A DNA stretch of 5,380 nt from Polaromonas sp. (GTDB lineage Bacteria > Pseudomonadota > Gammaproteobacteria > Burkholderiales > Burkholderiaceae_C). Positions within the stretch are counted from its first letter, which is position 1. Each line of letters starts with the position of its first letter. The notes below the pieces were generated by a model. That model was not told where the DNA came from, made no database searches, and saw only the letters and a list, made by a program, of their open reading frames with translations. Below are positions 1 through 5,380 of this stretch, piece by piece. Made by a program: the position numbers and the translations under genes. Location of the stretch: NCBI GenBank assembly GCA_025362825.1, contig JANYFF010000272.1:1-5380 (forward strand). Direction: 5' to 3'.

Positions 1-693
1 ATGGGCATCAGCAAAAGCGGCTTTGGTGCCGGCTTCGGTTCGCTGGCCGTGCCTTTGATGGCGCTGGCGGTGACGGTGCCGCGGGCGGCGGCCATCCTGA
101 TGCCGATTCTGCTGCTGGTTGACCTGCTGGGACTCGCCGCCTTTCGCCGCAACTTCGACAGCGCGCTGCTGAAGTTTTTGATCCCGTTTGGGCTGGCAGG
201 AACTGTGGTGGGCGCTTTTCTTTTCAAAGTGCTTGATGCGCACCTTGTTGCGGCCATTGTGGGTGCCTGCACGCTGCTTTTCCTGGCCCAGCAGTTGCTG
301 TTTCCTCCCAAGCCCGACAGCGCGACAACGCCAAGGTGGGTTGGAGCCTTGCTGACCGTGACCTCAGGCTTTACCAGCTTTGTGGCACATGCCGGCGGGC
401 CGCCGCTCAATGCCTATGTGATTCCCATGCGCCTGGCGCCACTGGTCTATACGGCGACCATGGCGGTGTTTTACTTTGCGCTCAACCTGTCCAAGTGGAT
501 TCCTTATGCATGGCTCGGACTGCTCGATACCCGCAACATGGCCACATCTGTTGTGCTGCTGCCGTTTGCGCCGATTGGTGTCTGGATTGGATTTCGCATT
601 GCACGCCGAATCAACCCGCAGCTCTTTTACCGGCTTATCTACGCCGGTATGTTCCTGACGGGCTGCAAGCTCCTTTGGGACGGCCTGAAATAA
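1..693 (+). CDS. TauE/SafE-family membrane permease, 5' end probably cut by window edge
   Basis: This is a polytopic inner-membrane protein of the TauE/SafE (DUF81) family, whose studied members export sulfite, sulfoacetate or related organic anions. The 230 visible residues are almost entirely hydrophobic, with about seven or eight membrane segments (roughly 10-26, 28-48, 57-75, 80-100, 112-130, 148-166, 183-199 and 208-226). The family's internal duplication is visible. A glycine-rich KSGFGAGFGSLAVP stretch at 5-18 is matched in the second half by GFTSFVAHAGGPPLNAYVIP at 123-142. Family members usually have about 15-25 more residues forming the first helix before the KSGFG motif. The ATG at position 1 is therefore probably an internal methionine and the real start lies left of the window. 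The gene ends with TAA at 691-693 and converges on the neighbouring Bug gene. The substrate cannot be told from sequence, and a link with the opposite-strand cluster is only positional. Confidence 0.9.
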   Translation: MGISKSGFGAGFGSLAVPLMALAVTVPRAAAILMPILLLVDLLGLAAFRRNFDSALLKFLIPFGLAGTVVGAFLFKVLDAHLVAAIVGACTLLFLAQQLLFPPKPDSATTPRWVGALLTVTSGFTSFVAHAGGPPLNAYVIPMRLAPLVYTATMAVFYFALNLSKWIPYAWLGLLDTRNMATSVVLLPFAPIGVWIGFRIARRINPQLFYRLIYAGMFLTGCKLLWDGLK

Positions 694-708
694 AGCCGGC
701 GAGACTGC

Positions 709-1680
709 TTACTCCGCGGTGATGCCGGTCTCTTTGACCACCTTGGCGTACTTCAGCAGTTCAGCCTTCAGGTAGTCGGTCGACTTGTTCACCGAGCCCC
801 CAATCGGGCTGAAGCCGGCCTGGTCCAGTTGCTGCTGGAACTCGGGGATGAACAAAATCAGGTTCAGTTCGGAATTGATCCGGTTAACAATCGCAGTGGG
901 TGTTTTGGCGGGTGCGAACACGCCGACCCAGGTGGCGAAGCTAAAGCCCGGAAAGCCCAGCTCGGCCACCGTCGGCACATTGGGCATAGCCGCGACACGT
1001 TTGGCGCTGGTCACGGCCAGCGGCTTGACCTTGTCGGCCTTCACCAGTGCAATCGCCGCCGGCAGCGCTACGCTGGCCAGCTGGATCTGGTTGCCCATCA
1101 CGGCTGACAGGGCCGGGCTGGCGCCGGTGTACGGCGCATGGACGATATTGACCTTGGCCAGCGACTTGAAGAGGTATTCCGCACTCAGGTGAGGTGTGGT
1201 TCCACCCCCTGCGGTACCAAAGCTCAAGTTCTGCGTTTTGGCGAGCTTGAAGACATCCGCCAGCGTCTGCACCGGTAGTGCGGGCGCGGCCACCAGGAGG
1301 TTGGGCGTACCCGCCACAATTCCGGCCGTTGCAAAATCCTTGATGGGGTCATAGCCCGCCTTTCGTGACAGTGCCGGGTTTACGGCAAAGGCACTGGTAC
1401 TTACCAGCAGGGTGTAGCCATCGGGTTCGGCGCGGGCGACGGCCTGCGCCGCCACATTGCCGCCTGCGCCGCCACGGTTTTCAACAATCACAGACTGTTT
1501 TAGCCGGTCGCTCAATCGCTGCGACAGGAAGCGCGCAATGATGTCGGCCGGGCCACCGGGCGCAAACGCCACGACCAGCTTGATGGGCTTGTTGGGCCAG
1601 CCAGCGCCTTGCGACCAGGCGGCGTGGGGAGCGATGCAGGCAGCTGTGCCAGCGATAAGGGCGTGACGGCGTTGAATCAT
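709..1680 (-). CDS. Bug/TctC-family periplasmic solute-binding protein (first copy, last gene of the operon)
   Basis: This is a 323-residue extracytoplasmic binding protein of the Bug family, the solute receptors associated with tripartite tricarboxylate transporters. Known members bind small carboxylates, amino acids or amides. The N-terminus is an export signal with twin arginines (MIQRRHALIAG) and a likely cleavage after AWS (23/24). Family blocks appear in order: FAPGGPADIIAR at 39-50, including the conserved Asp46 of the ligand loop; NRGGAGGN at 68-75; PDGYTLL at 86-92; GTAGGGTTPHLSAE at 155-168; HAPYTGASPAL at 181-191; VKPLAVTSAKR at 218-228; PNVPTVAELGFPGF at 233-246; and WVGVFAPAKTP at 251-261. 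The length is normal for the family. The start is supported by AGGA 8 nt upstream. The gene lies 33 nt after the CocE-type hydrolase gene, so it is probably co-transcribed with it. No TctA or TctB gene is in view. The ligand is unknown. Confidence 0.95.
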   Translation of the reverse strand: MIQRRHALIAGTAACIAPHAAWSQGAGWPNKPIKLVVAFAPGGPADIIARFLSQRLSDRLKQSVIVENRGGAGGNVAAQAVARAEPDGYTLLVSTSAFAVNPALSRKAGYDPIKDFATAGIVAGTPNLLVAAPALPVQTLADVFKLAKTQNLSFGTAGGGTTPHLSAEYLFKSLAKVNIVHAPYTGASPALSAVMGNQIQLASVALPAAIALVKADKVKPLAVTSAKRVAAMPNVPTVAELGFPGFSFATWVGVFAPAKTPTAIVNRINSELNLILFIPEFQQQLDQAGFSPIGGSVNKSTDYLKAELLKYAKVVKETGITAE

Positions 1681-1688
1681 CTTGAGTT

Positions 1689-1692
1689 TCCT
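1689..1692 (-). promoter_or_regulatory. Ribosome binding site of the first Bug gene
   Basis: Read on the minus strand, AGGA lies 8 nt before the ATG at 1680, inside the 33-nt gap after the hydrolase stop codon. It supports the chosen start and shows that this gene can be initiated independently of the upstream cistron. Confidence 0.7.
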
Positions 1693-1713
1693 GTTGTTCT
1701 TCGGTCTTGGTGT

Positions 1714-3456
1714 TCAGTTGGGTATGAGAGGCATCAGCAGAAATGAGGCGTGTGCGTCACCTGTGTGTAGCGTGCTTTTGCCATGAAACTCCACAGCGTT
1801 GCGGTCTTCGATGTGGTTGTGCAGCATGCGGCCTGGAGGCGTGACGACGAAATCATGGCCCTGGATCGTCAGTACCAGCCGGTAACCTTTTGGGTAGACC
1901 ATACTCGTCGGCCAGATTTCCACATCAACTTCATACACGTCATCGGGCATCAGCTTCTGGATTTCGTCATGGCTGTGATATGGACGCCATGGTCTGGTTT
2001 TCTCCAGATCAGGTTTGCGATGAGAGGCGCGTAGCCAGCCGAGTGCGACGGGTACTTTTTCATGGGCACCTATGAAGACGGCCTCCTGACCCTGGGGGTC
2101 GAACAACCGCACGACAGCAAATATATCCATATCGGTGGTGGATGACGATACGCAAAGACGCAGTGCTATCGGGCCAGTGAACTCCACATCGCAATCAAAA
2201 GGCGCTGTAGAGAAACTGATCTCGCCTTCGCCGGCCTTGTAGCCGGCCTGAGATGCGCCGGCCACAGCCTCAGTTGTCAGTGTGAGGCTGCTGGCGTCCA
2301 GGTGAAATTTCGTCCACTGCGTTCTCGCCAGAGGCCACTCATTTTCTTTGCGAATGGTCGCGGAACCGTCAGCCTTGCGTATTGCAAGTTGTACGGGGGG
2401 CTCATCGTCCCAACCGTTTTCATCACCTTTTAAATAGCGGTCAAAAAAGCGTTTTTGCAACGCCACGTAGTGAGGCAGGTAAAAACTTTCGTAGTGCGTA
2501 CCGATGTGCGCAAACAGCCATTTCTGCTCTGATCCGGCTTCTGCAAAGCCCTCAACGTTGCCGCGCAAATGCATGCCCGGTCCGCCCCAGTTGGCTGCAG
2601 AAAGCAGCGGCACCTGTATGCGATCCAGTTTCGGGGAGTGCTCCTGCTGCCATGCGTCGTCTAGCGGCCGGCCAAGACGATCATGGGGATGATTGGCACG
2701 GTTGTAGGGCAGCATGTCTTCACTGATTGCGGCACCTGTGGTGCGTTCTCCAGTTTCCCGGTCTCGGTAAGGGCTATTGCCACTGCCATGTTGATTCACC
2801 AGAACCTGTCTTGGCCACCAGGCAAAGGTGAAACTGTTGCTGAAGATTCCTCCATGATTGCCGCCATCCCGATAAAAGTTACTGGCACCTTCCCACGGGA
2901 TGATGGCAGCTAAATGAGGAGGCTGAAGCGCGGCAACCTGCCATTGCTTCATCGCAAAATAGGACACGCCCAGCAGGCCGACTTTGCCGTTTGACCACGG
3001 TTGTACGCCGGCCCATTCGATGGCCTCGTAGAAGTCGCGTGTCTCCAGTGCTGAAAACGGATCAAGGTAACCGGGCGATTTACCGCTGCCGCGTGAATCT
3101 ACAGTGACTACCACATAGCCGTCCGGAATCCATCGCTCGGGGTCCACGTTTTCCCAGCGCAGATACTTGCCACTGGAGCCGTTGCTGCAAAGCTCGGGGT
3201 AGGTTTGAAGCAGGATTTTCCATTGTGGTGCAAAGGCGTCCTCGAAGTGGGCATCCTTGCCATAAATGCCCATGGCCATGACCACCGGGTAGTTGCCGGG
3301 TTCTGCAGGACGGAACACGTTTGCGCGCAGGATGTTTCCATCCGACATCGGTATTGCGACGTCTTTGTCGAAGGCGAGCGTGCAGCGGGGCGCTGAGGTG
3401 TCTTGATTTTGCATGACAGGTTCTAAAGGGCGTTGGCGAAGTCGCTCGGATCTCAT
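1714..3456 (-). CDS. CocE/NonD-family alpha/beta hydrolase with X-Pro dipeptidyl-peptidase C-terminal domain
   Basis: This is a 580-residue serine hydrolase of the peptidase S15/CocE group, which cleaves esters or amides. No signal peptide is seen, so it is probably cytoplasmic. An alpha/beta hydrolase domain spans about 26-340. It opens with the usual DVAIPMSDGNILRANVFRP block (32-50), then an oxyanion-region tyrosine (GIYGK, Tyr65), VVTVDSRGSGKSPG (116-129), and the nucleophile elbow GVSY with Ser165. The likely catalytic histidine is His321 in GTHYESFY. The usual Asp after a GGW motif is not seen; the equivalent stretch is ANWGGPGMHLRGN (288-300). From about 341 comes the jelly-roll C-terminal domain (FFDRYLKG, then SFSTAPFDCDVEFTGPIALRL at 414-434 and DMDIFAVVRLFD at 442-453). 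The start ATG overlaps the stop of the upstream Bug gene. Met15 (3412-3414) is an alternative start, and neither has a clear Shine-Dalgarno. The substrate is unknown, so cocaine esterase or dipeptidase names should not be transferred. Confidence 0.92.
   Translation of the reverse strand: MRSERLRQRPLEPVMQNQDTSAPRCTLAFDKDVAIPMSDGNILRANVFRPAEPGNYPVVMAMGIYGKDAHFEDAFAPQWKILLQTYPELCSNGSSGKYLRWENVDPERWIPDGYVVVTVDSRGSGKSPGYLDPFSALETRDFYEAIEWAGVQPWSNGKVGLLGVSYFAMKQWQVAALQPPHLAAIIPWEGASNFYRDGGNHGGIFSNSFTFAWWPRQVLVNQHGSGNSPYRDRETGERTTGAAISEDMLPYNRANHPHDRLGRPLDDAWQQEHSPKLDRIQVPLLSAANWGGPGMHLRGNVEGFAEAGSEQKWLFAHIGTHYESFYLPHYVALQKRFFDRYLKGDENGWDDEPPVQLAIRKADGSATIRKENEWPLARTQWTKFHLDASSLTLTTEAVAGASQAGYKAGEGEISFSTAPFDCDVEFTGPIALRLCVSSSTTDMDIFAVVRLFDPQGQEAVFIGAHEKVPVALGWLRASHRKPDLEKTRPWRPYHSHDEIQKLMPDDVYEVDVEIWPTSMVYPKGYRLVLTIQGHDFVVTPPGRMLHNHIEDRNAVEFHGKSTLHTGDAHASFLLMPLIPN
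3453..3456 (-). other. ATGA stop/start overlap, probable translational coupling
   Basis: On the minus strand the hydrolase ATG (3456-3454) overlaps the TGA (3455-3453) of the upstream Bug gene. The bases before this ATG show no Shine-Dalgarno match, and neither do those before the alternative Met15. Initiation is therefore probably by ribosomes terminating on the Bug gene, which would tie hydrolase synthesis to that of its binding protein. Confidence 0.65.
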
Positions 3457-4430
3457 TGCATGGGCACTTGCGCTACCTTGACGATGCGTGCAAACTTCTC
3501 GATATCCTCCTGCACGAAGCGAGAAAATTCTTCAGGCGTGGTACCGAGAGGTTTGCTGTCCCATGCCAACATCCTGTCTCTTACTTCTGAGGCCTGCATG
3601 GCCCTGTTGAACTCGACTGACAGGCGCTGCACAAGCTCTTTAGGTGTCCTGGCAGGCGCGAAAACACCCATCCATCCACCGTTGTAATCAAAGCCTGGAA
3701 CACCGCTTTCAGCGATAGTCGGTACGTCCGGCAACGAGGCAATGCGATTGGCGCTGGTGACGGCCAGCGGGCGCACCTGTCCACCCTTGATCGCAATGAT
3801 GGCTGCCGTGGTACTCAAAAAAGTTGCGGATACTTCGCCGGAGATCACTGCATTGAGCGCAGGTGCGGCGCCCTTGTACGGCACATGCAGCATGTGTGTG
3901 CCGCCCATACTGTTTAGCAACTCGCCTGCCAGATGCAAGGTGTTGCCGAGTCCGGGTGAACCAAAGCTGATTTTTGTATCCTTCGCACGAGCCATAGTCA
4001 AGAAATCCCTGAAATTTTTTGCGGGGAACGACGGGCTGACCACCAGTGTGAGCGCGGGCGCTATGGTAACCAAGGTCACGGGTGCGAAGTCGCGCAAGGT
4101 GTCGTAAGGCAACTTTTTATAAATGCTCGGGTTAATGGTGTGCGAGCCCGTGCTGAACAGAAGCGTTGTGCCATCTGGCGTTGCTAGGGATGTTGCCTCA
4201 CTTGCAATAATGCCGTTAGCGCCCAGCCGGTTGTCTATCACCACGGATATATCGGATTGCTTGGTGATTTGTTGGGCAATCACGCGAGCCAGAAGGTCGG
4301 GGCTACCACCGGCCGAAAACGGAACCAGCAAGCGTATCGGCTTGGCGGGTAGCCCTTGCTGGGCACGCGTTACCGCAACCGGGAGAAGGGCAAGTGATGA
4401 AATGGCAAGAATATCTCTGCGGTTGAGCAT
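3453..4430 (-). CDS. Bug/TctC-family periplasmic solute-binding protein (second copy, coupled to the hydrolase)
   Basis: This is a 325-residue Bug-family receptor, clearly diverged from the other copy in this window. The export signal MLNRRDILAISSLALLPV also carries twin arginines, and cleavage is likely after TRA (23/24). Family blocks: FSAGGSPDLLAR at 38-49 with Asp45; DNRLGANG at 66-73; PDGTTLL at 85-91; FGSPGLGNTLHLAGELL at 156-172; HVPYKGAAPALNAVISGEV at 182-200; VRPLAVTSANR at 219-229; LPDVPTIAESGVPGFDY at 233-249; and WMGVFAPARTP at 253-263. All blocks are intact, so it should be functional. It differs from the first copy around the pocket-forming loops (YKGAAPAL against YTGASPAL, GSPGLGNTLHLAGE against GTAGGGTTPHLSAE), which suggests a different ligand. 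A weak AGAAG lies 9 nt before the ATG. It follows the deacetylase-like gene by 39 nt and overlaps the hydrolase gene by 4 nt, so its job is probably linked to supplying the hydrolase substrate. Sampled GC is lower than in the flanking genes. Confidence 0.95.
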   Translation of the reverse strand: MLNRRDILAISSLALLPVAVTRAQQGLPAKPIRLLVPFSAGGSPDLLARVIAQQITKQSDISVVIDNRLGANGIIASEATSLATPDGTTLLFSTGSHTINPSIYKKLPYDTLRDFAPVTLVTIAPALTLVVSPSFPAKNFRDFLTMARAKDTKISFGSPGLGNTLHLAGELLNSMGGTHMLHVPYKGAAPALNAVISGEVSATFLSTTAAIIAIKGGQVRPLAVTSANRIASLPDVPTIAESGVPGFDYNGGWMGVFAPARTPKELVQRLSVEFNRAMQASEVRDRMLAWDSKPLGTTPEEFSRFVQEDIEKFARIVKVAQVPMQ

Positions 4431-4469
4431 GGCGTAATTCTTCTGTTCGTTGCCTGGGTTGAGTTGATT

Positions 4470-5321
4470 TCAGATATTGTTCAGCACGTAGCTGGCCATC
4501 TCATCGCGCGTGCAGAGCCACACGTCGGGCGTCGCTTTGACTTTGGCCATGATCTCGTCATAGACCCATGCCCCCGAGGGCCTCCCCAGCACATGGGTGT
4601 GGGCGGTTACGTCCAGCATCAGCGGCACTGTCTCGTATTCGCGCATCGCAGCAAAGGTGTCGTTGAAGGTGTCCAGCATGTGGCGCGGGCCGTGGCCGTA
4701 GCGTATGCAGGTGGGCAGGTCGTTGACGTCCATAGTTAGCGGGATGCCGACGATGCGCTTGTCGCCGAAGCTCATCACGTAGGGCCGGTCATCGTCGTTT
4801 ACGTCTCCGTGGTGGGTGTAGCCAGCCTCGGCCAGCAGCCGTGAACTGATGCTGCTGCCGGTGCCGCGTGGGCTGATCCAGCCGGTGGGCGTGACGCCAG
4901 CGGTCTGCACCAGCAGGTCATGGTTGCGCTGCAAGTTGGCGCGCTCGCCGGCTTCGTCGAAGTACACCGGGATCACATCCATGCCCCAGGAGTGGTTGAT
5001 GATTTCGTGCCCCAGGTCGGCAATGCGCCTGACGGTTTGCGGGTCGCGCTCACAGATCACGCCATTGACCATGACGCTGGTTTTCACGCCGTGTTTTTCA
5101 GCAATGGCCAGCAGGCGATGAATGCCGCGCACCAGGCCGAAGCTGGCCCATGAGTGCGCGTTGGTATCAAAAAATCCGGGCTTCAGCACATTGCCCATGG
5201 GGCCAATGCCGGGTGCCTGGCCGTCAGACCAGGCCTCGTAGGCGATGTTGAAGATCACGGCGACGCGCTTGCCGCCGGGCCAGCGAAAGTCATCGGGCAG
5301 GCGGGTGATGGTGGCATTCAT
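4470..5321 (-). CDS. Polysaccharide-deacetylase-fold (NodB/CE4) protein resembling PuuE-type allantoinases
   Basis: This 283-residue protein has the NodB-homology fold and no signal peptide, so it is probably cytoplasmic. Secreted glycan deacetylases would carry one. Its signatures fit the PuuE/allantoinase-like branch: WPGGKRVAVIFNIAYE at 14-29, where classical enzymes have an Asp pair; GHEIINHSWGMD at 104-115; TGWISPRGT at 146-154; the acidic NDDDRPY at 175-181; and a C-terminal AHTHVLGRP at 240-248 followed by PDVWLCTRDEMASY at 265-278. In classical CE4 enzymes the metal is held by Asp and a His-x3-His pair. Here only His110 remains, because the second His is Met114. PuuE-type enzymes similarly lack the canonical metal site and open cyclic ureides such as allantoin. 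Hydrolysis of a C-N bond in a small cyclic or linear amide is therefore the best inference, but the substrate is unknown. It starts 16 nt after the stop of the preceding gene. Confidence 0.85.
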   Translation of the reverse strand: MNATITRLPDDFRWPGGKRVAVIFNIAYEAWSDGQAPGIGPMGNVLKPGFFDTNAHSWASFGLVRGIHRLLAIAEKHGVKTSVMVNGVICERDPQTVRRIADLGHEIINHSWGMDVIPVYFDEAGERANLQRNHDLLVQTAGVTPTGWISPRGTGSSISSRLLAEAGYTHHGDVNDDDRPYVMSFGDKRIVGIPLTMDVNDLPTCIRYGHGPRHMLDTFNDTFAAMREYETVPLMLDVTAHTHVLGRPSGAWVYDEIMAKVKATPDVWLCTRDEMASYVLNNI

Positions 5322-5329
5322 GGGCGTGT

Positions 5330-5333
5330 CTCC
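5330..5333 (-). promoter_or_regulatory. Ribosome binding site of the deacetylase-like gene
   Basis: GGAG on the minus strand lies 8 nt before the ATG at 5321, within the 16-nt gap after the TGA at 5340-5338. The match supports this start codon. Confidence 0.75.
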
Positions 5334-5337
5334 GGGT

Positions 5338-5380
5338 TCAGATTTCGTCTGCTATGGTGTTGGCCAACGTGCCAATGCCT
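5338..5380 (-). CDS. C-terminal 13 codons of an unidentified upstream gene (cut by window edge)
   Basis: On the minus strand one frame runs in from the right edge as GIGTLANTIADEI and stops at TGA (5340-5338), 16 nt before the deacetylase-like start. The close spacing, with the downstream ribosome binding site just after the stop, fits the end of an operon partner. The amphipathic, helix-like composition is compatible with a real protein tail, but 13 residues are too few to assign a family and I do not recognise it. An accidental open frame over such a short stretch cannot be excluded. Confidence 0.5.
   Translation of the reverse strand, partial: GIGTLANTIADEI

Noticed and set aside
336..722. 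A 128-codon frame overlapping the permease gene
   Set aside because: It is out of frame within a clear TauE/SafE coding region, and its translation is Cys/Arg/Ala-rich with no domain-like pattern.
695..732. A possible hairpin at the convergent junction (GAGAC 701-705 with GTCTC 728-732, plus the palindrome GCCGGC at 695-700)
   Set aside because: The stem is only 5 bp with a 22-nt loop, reaches into the Bug coding region and has no U-run, so it is not supported as a terminator.
785..1192. A 135-codon plus-strand open frame opposite the first Bug gene
   Set aside because: It lies wholly antisense to a well-conserved binding protein, has no recognisable family features, and is expected by chance at this GC.
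1442..1475. A 14-nt direct repeat (GCCTGCGCCGCCAC, copies at 1442-1455 and 1462-1475)
   Set aside because: It lies in the Gly/Ala-rich codons of the Bug NRGGAGGN region. The 20-nt offset is out of frame and no further copies were seen, so it is best explained by coding bias.
3742..4107. A 121-codon plus-strand frame opposite the second Bug gene
   Set aside because: It is antisense to conserved Bug motifs, with no ribosome binding or domain evidence.
4431..4469. A possible internal promoter or regulatory element in the 39-nt gap before the second Bug gene
   Set aside because: No -35/-10 pair, inverted repeat or riboswitch-like structure was seen; only a weak AGAAG near the start codon.
4464..4739. 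A plus-strand frame opposite the 3' part of the deacetylase-like gene
   Set aside because: It is His/Val-rich low-quality translation that mirrors the codons of the real gene on the other strand.

Overview
The window looks like a piece of a betaproteobacterial chromosome, most likely Burkholderiales (Comamonadaceae or Alcaligenaceae type). The reasons are the moderately high GC, the two Bug/TctC-type periplasmic solute-binding proteins (a family strongly expanded in that order), and the tight gene packing. The genus cannot be fixed from this sequence alone.

Layout: positions 1-693 (+) hold the C-terminal bulk of a TauE/SafE-family membrane permease whose N-terminus is probably cut by the window edge. 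It converges, with only 15 nt between stop codons, on a minus-strand gene series that fills the rest of the window. In transcription order (right to left) this series is: the last 13 codons of an unidentified gene (5338-5380); a NodB-fold deacetylase-like protein resembling PuuE-type allantoinases (4470-5321); a Bug-type binding protein (3453-4430); a CocE/NonD-type alpha/beta hydrolase with a C-terminal jelly-roll domain (1714-3456); and a second Bug-type binding protein (709-1680). Gaps are 16 nt, 39 nt, a 4-nt ATGA overlap and 33 nt, so a single operon is likely. No gene-free stretch exceeds 39 nt, and I saw no RNA gene, insertion sequence, CRISPR array or convincing terminator. The operon promoter must lie to the right of the window.

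Inferred role: two exported binding proteins would capture small carboxylated or amide-type solutes, and two cytoplasmic hydrolases (an ester/amide hydrolase and a C-N hydrolase of the metal-poor CE4/PuuE branch) would process them. This reads as a small catabolic cluster for an unknown ester, amide or ureide compound. No TctA/TctB membrane subunits are present here.

Three points merit attention. The deacetylase-like protein has lost most of the CE4 metal site. The hydrolase lacks the aspartate usually seen after its GGW-type motif. The coupled Bug-hydrolase pair is lower in GC by hand-counted samples (about 52-55%) than the flanking deacetylase and Bug genes (about 61-62%), suggesting that the operon is a mosaic. 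None of this amounts to a demonstrated new system. Substrates are unknown.
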